Below, piece by piece: positions 12,540 through 22,523 of a DNA stretch of 64,000 bases. Source of the stretch: Rhynchopus euleeides (taxonomy: Eukaryota; Euglenozoa; Diplonemea; Diplonemida; Diplonemidae); assembly GCA_963210315.1 (NCBI GenBank), contig OY723293.1, forward strand, positions 2,046,001 to 2,110,000. Direction: 5' to 3'. Numbering within the stretch: the first letter of the stretch is position 1; every line of letters starts with the position of its first letter. The notes beneath the pieces were generated by a model. It saw only the letters and a program-made list of their open reading frames with translations, searched no databases and was not told the DNA's origin. The position numbers and the translations under genes were made by a program.

Positions 12540-12790
12540 TTAATTATTTCCCGGCCGAACCCAATTTCGATTTTTTGGCTGAAAAATGGGTGAATGCGGC
12601 TGGAGCCGGCCGGACCGGTCACCCGGAAATTCCCCCATTTTTGCCCTTCAGAGGTGGTTTTTTCACACCAATAATCCGGCTTCTGCTAAGGGGACCTTTT
12701 CGATTTTTTTTCGGAAAACCCTATTTTTCACTTTTGAGCCCGATTTCGAAGGAATTTTTGAGTTTTGAGCTCATTTTGTGCAATTAAACG
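12540..12790. repeat. Diverged relative of the 570-bp satellite
   Basis: The stretch TTCGAAGGAATTTTTGAG, continuing into a TGAGCTCATTT motif, aligns with ATCGAAGGAATTTTTTAG, continuing TGAGCCGTTT, in each satellite unit at 51.5-61.7 kb. GGCTGAAAAATGG/GGAAATTCC motifs are also shared. The rest has drifted. It appears to be an old dispersed copy of the sequence that later expanded into the satellite. Confidence 0.45.
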
Positions 12791-12899
12791 CGTCACTCAG
12801 GTTTTTCCCCCGGACCCATCTGTGACTCCTCCAGACTTGGTCGGGCTTGGAAGTTGGTTCGTAGTTTTGACCACCAATGCCTAATGTGTTGGCAGTCTT

Positions 12900-13028
12900 G
12901 TTTGACTGGTGCTTGCAGTACGCGGTGGCGGGCGGACCGGGCCGGCCGCGCTTCGCGCGGACGGGGGCGCTTCGCGCCCCCTCCGGCCCGGTCCGCCCGC
13001 CACCGCGTACTGCAAGCACCAGTCAAAC
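12900..13028. other. T-shaped 129-nt hairpin, copy 1
   Basis: A perfect 46-bp outer stem (12900-12945 with 12983-13028) encloses two separate inner hairpins: 12946-12960 (CCGCGCTTCGCGCGG) and 12963-12981 (GGGGGCGCTTCGCGCCCCC), joined by a 2-nt and a 1-nt linker. The geometry resembles parvovirus-type terminal hairpins. I see no replication gene nearby, so this is only a structural analogy. Confidence 0.9.
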
Positions 13029-13143
13029 ACGGCCGCCGCAGATGCAACAAAAAGCTTCCGTCGAGGTACCACCAGCGAGCTTGGTCCGCCTTGGAAGTTG
13101 GTTCGTAGTTTTGACCACCAATGCCTAATGTGTTGGCAGTCTT

Positions 13144-13272
13144 GTTTGACTGGTGCTTGCAGTACGCGGTGGCGGGAGGACCGGGCCGGCCGCGCTTCGC
13201 GCGGACGGGGGCGCTTCGCGCCCCCTCCGGCCCGGTCCTCCCGCCACCGCGTACTGCAAGCACCAGTCAAAC
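13144..13272. other. T-shaped 129-nt hairpin, copy 2
   Basis: It is identical to copy 1 except that GGCGGGCGG in the left arm is GGCGGGAGG, and the pairing base in the right arm changes as well (CCGCCCGCC to CCTCCCGCC). The stem therefore stays perfectly paired despite the mutation. Confidence 0.9.
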
Positions 13273-13325
13273 ACGGCCGCCGCAGAGATGCAACAAAAAG
13301 CTTCCGTCGAGGTACCACCAGCGAG

Positions 13326-16300
13326 CTTGGCTCCAATCCCTGATGGGTCATTCATTAGTGCTTGATGGAACTGTCCCTGATGAGGCCATCATCGGATCAC
13401 TAGCCGTGTTTAGTGACTTACACAGGCTATCAAATAGAATAAGCGAAAGGCTGTCGACCCCCGTTCATACCCACCTCGTGTGCATCCATGAGGCAGATGT
13501 GCAGCATCTTGTCCCTGTCCCCGTGGCAGCCGGAGTAGTTGCACCGCTGTGCAGTGCTCTGGTCGACTGCACCAGGAGAGACGATAAGAATAATGCTGCA
13601 CGCCCCACCCCCATCCCCCCCGCGACTGCAGCTCCCCGCAATGGTGGATCTCCGGTGAAAACCGTTTCTCCTCCCAACGTACTCCCCCCCCGCACCCGCA
13701 CCCACGCTAAAGTGCACGGAGGGAGACCTGTCGTGCCTTCTCACTTTCGACATACATGCTCATGAGATACACCTCCCCCCACCCCAACACATCGGCACAC
13801 AACCCGCTTCTGCGGGAAAACAGCTGGCGCAGTGGAGTCGCCGGAGAGTGTCGGGTGCCGGGGTGTCGGGTTCCGGCCGTCTATTTTCAACGGGGCGCTT
13901 CGCTCAGAACGTTTTTTTTTATTTTGTGCAGAAGATTTGGGCTGCCTCGCAGAATGGGGGCCTTCGCTGAGGAACTGCAGAACAGTGAGAACCAATTGAG
14001 CCGCCTCACATTGTACCCCCCCCCCCCCCCACCTCACAACTGGCTGCAAAGTGACACAGTTTGACACACAGCGACACAGAGCGAAGGCCCGCAATCGGGT
14101 GGCAATAAAATACAAACACTGACACAGGTTTGGCGCAGAGCTCGTGCCCCTTCCCCGCCGTCTCACATTGTGCCCCCACCCCCCACCCAGCGTGCGTGTG
14201 CTTTCATGTGACTGGCGTGTTTGATTGCACCCACATCGTGACAACAAAATGCCTGCAGCAACACCACGCCATTCAAGAGGGGGGGTGAACTCACTCAACC
14301 CCCCCCCCCCCCCGGGTCCCCCCCCCCCCCCCCACATCCTTGATTGTCTCCTGCACGGTGAAGGCCCAGTTTCAGAGCCAGGGGGGGGGTCGGGTGGGTG
14401 TTGAGAAATGTGGTGTGCCTGCGCACTGCGAGGAGGGCCCAGCGGGAGGGACCTCCCCGCCGGGCAGTGCTGTCGATTAGGTGCGTTCACTTCTCCTGCG
14501 TGTCCAATCCATCATATCTGCGAGAGTTAATCTTTGTCATTGCGGACAGGCCCTTTGTGTTCTGCCCCTCAGTAGAGGGGGGCGCCAAATACGCTAGGTC
14601 GTCTTGTCTTGGGCAGTGAAACTCCTGGTTGGTGAGTGTGTGCGTTCTGTATTTTATGCGAAAAATGTGCCCAGTTGGCAGCTCTTCTTTGTGACGTAAG
14701 TCTGATAGAGACGCATGGGTCCTCCTTGGGCCGTGGTTCCGGGCCTCTTTTCCGGACTACGGGTCGTCCGGGGGTCTGTTACAGGCCACGCTAGTCGCGG
14801 CCTTTTGAGAACCCGTGGCAGTGTTCGTGCAGACCAACAAATCCCACTGGCCCATGATTGGGCGAGACAAGGGCAGCGGTCCCGCTCCGGATCCCATGCC
14901 TCATAACGAGGTCATCTGCTCGTTTCTTCTGAGAGGGGGTCGGTTCTGTGGGGGGAGCACTCCTGTGAGAAACGCCTTCTTGGAGACTTTTTTCTCAAGG
15001 TTTCAGGTTTCACTGGAAGGTTTGTCGCCCCGGCCAACAAGGAGGTGCGCACGTTCAGCTTTTTTGATGGTCGATCCTGGCGTTTGGCACTCCGGTCGTG
15101 TTGTTCGTAGGAGGAGGGTGGATTGCTCTGACAGGCGACAAAGTGTGTTTGTATTTTTGTGATCACGAGGGGTGGGTGAACTCCTTGGTGTTCTCCTCTC
15201 CCCCCCTCACTTCGGTGTGTTTGATCCCTGCACATGCCGACGCGCATCGTGACACGTAGCAGTGTCCATGCCATCTGTCGACATGCAAAGCTGGATCCAG
15301 TTATGCGTGCTATGAGCTGTCAGCAGCCATCACCTCGGGGTTGTGCCCTCCAGAGTGCATGTTATGAATGTGAAGGTGTGAGTGACCATGAGTCGGGTTT
15401 GTGATTGAAGATCATGTTCCTGCCTATGGTGCCTGAACCAAAGTTGCAAATCATCAAATCAATGCAATGGATGGGCCCCTTCGCTCTGTGTCGAACTGCC
15501 ACGGTGGCCAGGTCGGGGATCTGACCGGTGCTCATCTGCTGATCTCTCAGACCCGCCTGGCGTGCGTGTCAGTGCACACTATTACTCGGCCCACTTGCAA
15601 GCGAATCGGAACTTTCTGTGCCTTCTGGGCACCCTCTCAACACGAGGAAGAAGTGGGAAGCAGTGGTCTCGTGCCAGGTCTGGCTGGTATGGCATCGGCC
15701 ATACCTAATAAAATTCTGGATTTTTCTTGGTATGGCAGCGCCAGACCGGCTGCCATACCTGGATTATTTTTTTGGGGGGGTATTTTCACTGCCCAATTTC
15801 AGGGGTGTCACTAACGTGGGTGCCCAATCCCAGATTTGGGAGGAGCAACCTTTTTTCTAGGGTTTTCTAGGTTTCGTGAGTCGAAACCTAGAAAAAAAGT
15901 TGCCCTTCCACTCGCCCTTCCGCCCACAAGAGCTGTTCACTACCGTGGCCTGCGGCGGCTGGGGGGCTCCGCCCCCCAGACCCCCTGTGACATGTCCTTG
16001 CGCGACATTTTGTCACATCGATGGTGTCCCGGCCACACTCAAACGCGGCCCGACTCACCCGGTTCACTGTTCACTACCGTGGCCTCCGGCGGCTGGGGGG
16101 CTCCGCCCCCCAGACCCCCTGTGGCATGTGACACTCTTGCACGGTTGCACCTATGCGATTGTGCATCTCGAGGAAGGGGTGGCGCGGAGGGCGCACTTTC
16201 CCCTTTTTTTCACAGAACCATGTGGTGTGGCAGCTGCCATACCTAATAAAGTTTGGAGGCCGAACCCAGCGAGACCGCTGGTGGGAAGTGTTCCAACAAT

Positions 16301-16605
16301 TTTTTTGCCCAACAGGCACATCGTCGATTTGCCTTTGGAATGGAGTTGGCTTTCATGCAGAACGAACTTCAGAAACGCATGCGATTGCCACCGCCCTTTC
16401 CGGCCTCCCTCTCGGATCATCTCTTGCTTTCCAACCCGCGGGCATCAAGAACACCAAGCATGCAATTCATCGTTCAAGAGGCAGATCCAAGATAATCACA
16501 CCACTTCTATGAAGCGACATTTGTGATCGAAAATTTCACGTATTTTTCAAGTGTCGCCGGGTTGGCCGCACCTGAGAAAGCGCTCGACCCCGAAATTTTG
16601 TGCCC
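13326..16605. other. Gene-free interval with short hairpins and repeats
   Basis: No convincing gene. An open frame to about 13765 downstream of the second hairpin (DEAIIGSLAVFSDLHRLSNR) could be a coding relic but lacks a start or partner exon. 14281-14335 holds long C runs. 15690-15770 and 16219-16250 contain short palindromes (TATGGCAGC..GCTGCCATACC) followed by CCTAATAAA. 15855-15890 is a hairpin around GGTTTCGTGAGTCGAAACC. 14715-15280 has no recognisable content. Confidence 0.5.
15933..16129. repeat. 62-bp direct repeat, 134 bp apart, with hairpin core
   Basis: CTGTTCACTACCGTGGCCT starts each copy (15933 and 16067), followed by CGGCGGCTGGGGGG and a CTCCG loop closing with CCCCCCAG, then ACCCCCTGTG(A/G)CATGT. 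There are only two internal substitutions. The stable stem-loop suggests a mobile hairpin or structured transcript element. Confidence 0.75.
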
Positions 16606-16764
16606 TACACGGTGGACTCCAGCGGGGGTAGGGTAACCCTTTTCGGGAGTCTCAACTAGGGGGAGTCCAACTCCCGCTAGCGGGAGTCTATACTCCCGCT
16701 AGCGGGAGTCTGACTCCCCCTAGCGGGAGTCTTTTCACCTATTTTCACTCATTTTTCCTATGAT
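16606..16764. repeat. Left terminal and subterminal repeats of the transposon
   Basis: This contains the 20-bp terminal repeat, then palindromic CTCCCGCTAGCGGGAG-type motifs (about 16669-16690 and 16691-16712) and GACTCCCCCTAGCGGGAGTC, ending in TTTTCACCTATTTTCACTC. Clustered palindromes of this kind usually bind transposase (family knowledge); binding here is inferred. Confidence 0.8.
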
Positions 16765-16863
16765 ACCTATGCAATGTGGCACTCGTCACTGAAGTACAGC
16801 CACACACACACACACCAAACGGACGTTTCCACCCATCCCAGCTCGCAGACCTGATTCACAAAA

Positions 16864-17865
16864 ATGGGGAAGACGACAACGAAGCCGGCAGTGAAGGTGG
16901 CAGCGAAGCCGGCGGCGAAGTCGAGTAAGAAGAAGAAGAGCGCAGAGAGTCCCGAGGCTGCGGAGGCGACGAACATTGTGGCTGATTTTTGCACGGCCTT
17001 CCTCGTTAAAAAAGGGGGAAGTGTGCTGACACTGGGATCCATTAGAAGGCTCCTAGCAACGGTGTTGACCGGCAAGGAGATCAACAAGCACAGCCCCCAG
17101 GTGGCCAACGCCATCACCGCCGTATTCCCTGACATGGACAAGCTCGCTGTGAGGGAGGTCGAGATGATGCAGAAGGACGGCACCCTCCCCGCCACCTACA
17201 GGGTTGAGGTGAAGCGCGGGAAGGTGCAAGACACCAAGTTGGTGGGTGTCACCCTCAAGCCAAAGATGCCCTTGGCTTGGGCGGAGGAGGGCCACAAGAA
17301 GAATCCGCTGTACCAGCGGGTCCTTGCTGCGCTTGCCCCGGCCTACAAGGAGGTCGAGATGAACAACGTGTACACTGCCGTGCAGCAGGAGGAGGATACT
17401 ACGACGAAGAATGTGATGCAGCACTTCCCGGTGGTCACCCCGTTGCCTGGGGCAGCCAACGTGCATGTGGTGATGCTCGAGGGGCTGTTGACCCGGGTTG
17501 AGTTTTCAGTGACAGGCCTGCAGGTGTCGCTGACGTGTCTTCGCGTGGTCCACGAGGGTTCGACAATCCCCAGCGGCACATACACCGCCACCTATTTCCT
17601 CCCCAGGAGCCCTGCCGATGGCGAGCCCATCACCTGCGAGCAGGTGGAGGGGCAGTTGGCCCTGTGGAAGGTCACCGTTCCTTTGGAACAGCCCCGCGCC
17701 ACGGTGACCGGCTCAGGCCAGGCCAACACCTCCACCGTGGGGAGGTACAAGGACCTGCTGGGGATCGACCTCGCACAGCCTGAGGTCCCCGACACAGAGG
17801 AAGAAGCCCCTCCGAGCATCCCGCAGGCCATCACAGTGGAGGAGGACGACATGGACACCCTCTGA
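16864..17865 (+). CDS. Transposon-borne protein with basic histone-like tail
   Basis: 333 residues, ATG 15 nt after a CAG acceptor at 16848. Residues 1-30 are Lys/Ala/Thr-rich (KPAVKVAAKPAAKSSKKKK), like a histone H1 or chromatin-binding tail. Residues about 35-75 are helical (IVADFCTAFLVKKGGSVLTL). The middle is a mixed alpha/beta region without recognised motifs, and the C-terminus is acidic (EEEAPPSIPQAITVEEDDMD). No zinc finger or DDE residues are evident. It lies inside the TIR element 200 nt upstream of the second gene, so it is likely an accessory or DNA-binding protein of the transposon. I do not recognise the family, and a captured host gene is possible. Confidence 0.65.
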   Translation: MGKTTTKPAVKVAAKPAAKSSKKKKSAESPEAAEATNIVADFCTAFLVKKGGSVLTLGSIRRLLATVLTGKEINKHSPQVANAITAVFPDMDKLAVREVEMMQKDGTLPATYRVEVKRGKVQDTKLVGVTLKPKMPLAWAEEGHKKNPLYQRVLAALAPAYKEVEMNNVYTAVQQEEDTTTKNVMQHFPVVTPLPGAANVHVVMLEGLLTRVEFSVTGLQVSLTCLRVVHEGSTIPSGTYTATYFLPRSPADGEPITCEQVEGQLALWKVTVPLEQPRATVTGSGQANTSTVGRYKDLLGIDLAQPEVPDTEEEAPPSIPQAITVEEDDMDTL

Positions 17866-18068
17866 GGGAAGCTGGCTGTGCATCAGCCTGCGGAAGTTGA
17901 ATGATCAGACTGTCATGGAAGCCACAAACCCCACACTCCAAAACATCGACAGTTTTTTCGCTTGGCTACATCTGACGTGGTGTGTGTGTTGCAACCTTAT
18001 TCGGCTCCACTCACACTCGCTCTCACAGGTGTCACAGGGGGTATTTTCAAGACCCATGCCATCGAACC

Positions 18069-20174
18069 ATGTCGAATGCAAATGAAGCGAAGAGTGTCGG
18101 GGAGACTCTTGCTGCCAACCGGCATGCCCTTCGGATGTCTCAACGGACACTCGCCAAGGTCAACCAGCTTCATAAGGAGCGTGTTGGTGAGAACCTGGGT
18201 GTGTCACGAAAGCGACTCCGCGAAATGGAGAAGCCTGCCTGCGAACGTGTTGAATGGCGCCTTTCCCGTGGTTTGCTCGGGGCATTTGAGTTCCTCGAAG
18301 AAGAGGCGGGAGAATCATCGACAATGCAGTGTAGCGTGCCACTTCTCGGCGTCATGTACACGGACGGATACACGCCACGTAATTCATTACGTTCCGATAA
18401 CGCACGTGTCCGTCTGTCTCTCGGGGTCATCAATCCCGAAAACACGATGACTGCGCCGGGTATTACTTTCTCAGACCTTCCGAAAGGTGATCACAAGCTG
18501 TTCCAAAATCACGCGTTGCTGCAACAGATCATGAGGCTGCACAAAGCGAAAATCTTCCGAGGGGTGCATGTCGCGAGTGTGTCCATAGCAAGAATAACCG
18601 CCGACCATGCTGAGCAGTGGGCAACAATGAGGCGATGCGGGGGGCGAGGGCACCGATGCTCACTGTGCGACATCCCAGAAGAACGCTGGTATCAACAGGT
18701 GCATCGATACCCGCACCTGACTCTCTCTGAGATGAAAGAGGCTGGCTACCCCTCCCTCTTGGCAGGTGTGCTTCCCAATGCCCGCTACGTCACCCCAGCA
18801 CTCCATGACTGCAAGGGGCTCGCCATGCGGCTGATCAGGGTACTGGATGAGACAACAAAAAAAATATTCGACAAGACCTGTACAAAACTTGCACTGAATG
18901 TGTCGCAGAATGGGACAGGTGCTCAGTTCCGGAAGGTCGTGCTTGCCATGTCACAGGACACCACCTACAAGGGCTTGTTCCGCTACCTCTTTGTCTCCCT
19001 TGCAGACCTCATGCATTTCCGGTATGCAGACATCCCCTGGCGCTTCTGGGGATGCAAGGATGAGTCAGCCCGGATTCCCTTCTTGCGTGCTCGGATCTCA
19101 GGGCATATACCGTATACGTAAATATTATGGAACGTAAATATTATGGAACGGGCCCATTTTTGGCCGGTCCGTTCCATAATATTTACGTTCCATAATATTT
19201 ACAGGGCCAGTTGGGGACTCGGTGGTGAGGACGGCTTGCGTCAGGAATCGCGCGAAAAGTGCACGAGTAGGTCCCGTCAGGGACTCTGTATGCCGTCCGA
19301 TCACCTGGTCCAAGTCCCCGAGTCGCAGAAAGCCCTGTAAATATTATGGAACGAAAAAAATCTGGAACGCCAACCCACCAGCGTTCCAAAATATTTACGT
19401 TCCATAATATTTACGTTCCATAATATTTACGTTCCAAAATATTTACGTATACGGTATTTCACTGGTTGATGGAGCATGCCGAAAAGGGATCAACGCGCAA
19501 TGCCTACGTACACAGTCTCCATCATTGGTGGGATCCAGAAGATGCAGTGCCTCTGCAGAACAACGACGAATTTGAAGAAGCAGAGAACGGACATCGCAAG
19601 AAAGGCCGTTACAATCGCCAGCTCCGCAACTTACGAGAGAGATCTTGCAATGGCAGAAGAGAAGCGGCGCGAATCGGGCATGCCTTGGAAGGTTGCGCAC
19701 CTGTCGCAGGACGGGATCCTCGGGTATAGAGAAGTCATTCTGTGTCCGTGTCTGCACACCCGACACGCTCATAGATTGGCTGTGTATGTTCTTTGCACAC
19801 AGTTGACACAGCTGCAGAAGGGGTTTGTGCACTGCAACACACAGGACTTCGTTGAACCCAGCAGCGCGCCCTACTTCCTGTTCCGGTTCCCCGAAGGACA
19901 CCGCAAATTATCGCTCTGCTTGTGCAAAATGCCAATCCCGCTGGGGGCGACTTTCACACCATTCGTGTCATCCGAGGCGACTTTGAGCACGCTTGACCAA
20001 CGCGCACAGCAGGAGGGGGATGACAGTTCTGACGAAGAAGATGAGGAAAGCCTGCAGGATGGTTTGTCTTGCCCAAGGTGTAACACAACTACGACAGGCG
20101 ACGGCCGCACTTTGACACCTCAAATTCTAACCGCTCACCTCCGCAGGTGCAGCCGCTACCAGGAGGATAGGTAG
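18069..20174 (+). pseudogene. Putative transposase, interrupted by a MITE
   Basis: It starts at ATG 18069, 40 nt after an acceptor (CTCACAG, 18028). It reads 346 residues to the MITE at 19107 and resumes after 19457. Notable segments are DGYTPRNSLRSDNARVRLSL, a CxxC motif in GGRGHRCSLCD with a following H, and LHDCKGLAMRLIRVLDE, an arrangement seen in several DDE transposase groups with a zinc-binding insertion (inference). After the insertion HWLMEHAEKG is in one frame and DLAMAEEKRRESGMPWKVAH in another, so a further frameshift or intron exists. The end carries CPRCN..HLRRC, a possible zinc finger. The MITE inactivates this copy unless it is removed by splicing. Confidence 0.6.
19107..19457. 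mobile_element. Foldback MITE, copy B, inserted in the transposase gene
   Basis: 351 bp with ends ATACCGTATACGTAAATATT and the complement. Its core is the same as copy A at 7302-7631. It has one extra GTAAATATTATGGAAC motif. Insertion into the coding region of a TIR transposon gives a clear relative age: the MITE is younger than this transposon copy. Confidence 0.85.
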
Positions 20175-20282
20175 GTAGTCCAGAGTCCGGGGAAACTGAC
20201 AGAAGCAAAACAAGCCCCTCCCCATCCCTCTTCCACCTTCCCCCCGCATGATTTTACCCCCCACGCCAGTAGACTGTAACTA

Positions 20283-20442
20283 TATCATGGGAAAAATGGA
20301 TGAAAATAGGTGAAAAGACTCCCGCTAGGGGGAGTCAGACTCCCCCTAGCGGGAGTATAGACTCCCGCTAGCGGGAGTCTTTGACACCCTCTCAGACTCC
20401 CGCTCCCAGACTCCCGCTAGGGCCGCTGGAGTCCACCGTGTA
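20283..20442. repeat. Right terminal and subterminal repeats of the transposon
   Basis: Inverted counterpart of 16606-16764: TATCATGGGAAAAATGG, then GTGAAAAGACTCCCGCTAG, palindromic CTCCCGCTAGCGGGAG motifs, and the 20-bp terminal repeat ending at 20442. The two ends differ in the spacer between the terminal 20 bp and the palindromes. Confidence 0.8.
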
Positions 20443-22523
20443 TGAAGGCTATGATGCCGTGCGAATGGAACTTCGAAAGAACCCCTGTTCAATTCGAACC
20501 GCACCACATCGCAACAACACGAAGCCCAAGCTGTGCATGTGGTGACCATCTGAAGCGAATAATAGTTTGAAGAAAGAGCGCAGACAGACGCCCTGCGCAA
20601 AGAGCCTGCATTTCCACAGTCTTCCAGTACCAACTCTCAAACATCGCAATGAGAATTGCTGCGTGGTGATGTTCTGCAAGTGATCTGCATTGGCAATTTT
20701 TCTTGCGTGTGTGTCATCGCCTCCATCCAAACGTCAAAACACAGTTAAAACATGCAATGACATTATGCAGTGTGACAGATGCTGTCACGTCGTAATGCAC
20801 CTCGAGGGCTAGACGGTGGGGTCCGAAACGGGCGGGGGTTCCTCGGTGTGCGCGAAGCCGTGGGTAGTGCGAACAATTTTCTTTGTTTCGCGTGACTGCT
20901 GCCCCCCCCCCCCACCTGGTTTGATATCGTGGAACAACCGCCATCTGCATGTCACCCCCCTCCGGTCCTCCTGTACACCCTTTCATCTTCTGTTTCAACC
21001 CACACCACCGCCTGCTCCCGCGCTGTATGCTGGTTTAGGTGTTTCGATCAAGATTCGTTCGGTTTCAATCGCGTTGAGAAGGGGTGTGTCTGTGCAAATG
21101 TGAATGGGGGAGCAACGGTGGGGCAAGCCGGGGTGCGTCTTCGAGTCGCAAAACATAACAAAGCGTCGCCCGTGCTGCATCAGGAGAGATACGCAACCCC
21201 ACCTCCCCACCACCTGCTTGCCCCGCGCCTCGTCTTTTCTGTCTTGTGTCCGGAAACGTGAGTGCCTGACAACGACGTGGTGACAAGAATGGGTGTCACA
21301 TGCACACTGCACAGTTCAGCACATGCGAGCGGGACAGCGGGCGGGGGTTTGCAGAGGCCCTCCAGTTCACCTCACAACAGCCACCCCCCTCCTGTTTGTT
21401 GGTCCCGTTCATTCGCCCCTTCGCGCGCAAGTCGTCGGCTGTGCCGTCAACGCCCCTCCCTCGCCTCACTGGCGCAGGTCTCTTCCCCCCGTCTCTTTCC
21501 GAACCACACAGTCTTGTTTTGGCTGGCTGGAGCGCATTTTTGGTTCCCAGTGCGATGCCAGCTCGCTAACCCGATGTTGCCGTACTATTCTGGCTTTATT
21601 GTGACACTTTACTTCAACAGCACCGGGGTGGGTGCCCGATCTGGACTGACATGCGATCAGAAGACAAGGCCTGGGTGTCCGGGTGCCTTGCAACAGACCT
21701 TCTTTGAGTCTGTGGGCCGTGATATTACTCGGAGGCCCTTTTTCTTTCCCAGTGGGTAAACCAAAACACAGCAGCTAGCTTTCGCTAGGTCGGCCCCTGG
21801 TTGCGTGGGGTACCTGTTCACACATCCAGTTGGGTCATTGCTTCACGCTTGCGCTTACGAGTGACCCTTGACTGTGGCTGGGACAGCGGAATACGCGCAA
21901 AGAAGGGGAGGGGATAAAACATTGTGCGCCGGGGCCTGGTTGTCCGTCCTTCAGGCTTTCGGGCTGGGGGTCATCGATCCCAGAGAAAAAAAGGAAAAAG
22001 TGTCAACCCAGCAAACCTCCTGCAGTTCTCCTCGCTAAGGATACTGAACTGACAGTGAAAGTGCTCGCTCGAAACGGAACTCTGGCGGGGCGCGGGTCAT
22101 GTGTTGTGCAACATGCTCGAGAATGCACAGAACCCCATGACTCCTTCCGCATGCCTCCTGCGAGAGTGGCTCCCCGAACAGATGAGAGGAGGTGGTGCGT
22201 GTGCGAGCCCTCTGTTTACGTGGCTGCAAGTCACAGCCCGGGCTCTCCCCCCCCAGCTGTTCAATTTCTCCAGCAAAACATGACACATTTTGTTCCGGCA
22301 ACACTGGTGCACCAACAAACGACCCCCTCGGCTGGGCTTCTTCCGATGGCCGACCCCCCTCACCCCCCCCGCCCCCCCCCCCACCAAGACCGCCCCCTGC
22401 ACTCATGCACCTCTGCTCGCTTCTGTGCGTCTCGACAGTGCACCTTTCTTGGGCTGCAGCCCCCTTGCCATATCACCACCATCCGGCAGGTGCAGTCCAG
22501 CTGCCTGAGCCAGGCACGTGCCG
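20443..22523. other. Non-coding interval upstream of the LRR gene
   Basis: No supportable gene in about 2 kb. Open frames such as 21262-21759 are low complexity and lack codon structure. The last 300 bases are pyrimidine-rich with several CAG acceptor-like sites (22439, 22459 and 22489) and probably belong to the leader of the LRR gene. Confidence 0.5.

Larger units (their letters stand above)
12836..13325. repeat. 244-bp tandem duplication containing T-shaped hairpins
   Basis: The unit beginning CTTGGTC at 12836 repeats at 13080. Each copy holds TTGGAAGTTGGTTCG, a perfect 129-nt hairpin, and a tail AAAAAGCTTCCGTCGAGG. The second copy has 2 extra bases (GAGATG for GATG). Long open frames on both strands across it are by-products of the inverted repeats. 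Confidence 0.9.
16606..20442 (+). mobile_element. 3.8-kb TIR DNA transposon with CACGGTG ends
   Basis: Terminal inverted repeats TACACGGTGGACTCCAGCGG occur at 16606-16625 and, complemented, at 20423-20442. If TA is the target duplication, the element proper starts CACGGTGG. Subterminal regions carry multiple copies of the palindrome ACTCCCGCTAGCGGGAGT and the shared block GAGTCTTTTCACCTATTTTCA. Two genes lie inside in the same direction; a MITE has landed in the second. CAC-starting termini and a 2-bp duplication recall CMC (Mirage-type) elements, and CACGGTG is one base from the CACWRTG heptamer of Transib/RAG ends. I could not confirm either superfamily from the proteins. Confidence 0.8.

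Noticed and set aside
12900..13272. Integrated parvovirus-type viral terminus
   Set aside because: Only the folding geometry is similar; no replication or capsid gene is present and the stem sequence is not one I recognise.
12793..13351. Open frames of about 150 codons on both strands around the T-shaped hairpins
   Set aside because: The same peptide appears on both strands because the DNA is palindromic; there is no evidence of a gene.
16606..16625. RAG/Transib recombination signal
   Set aside because: CACGGTG differs from the CACWRTG heptamer at one position, there is no 5-bp GC-rich target duplication, and the protein is not recognisably RAG1-like. Kept only as a resemblance.
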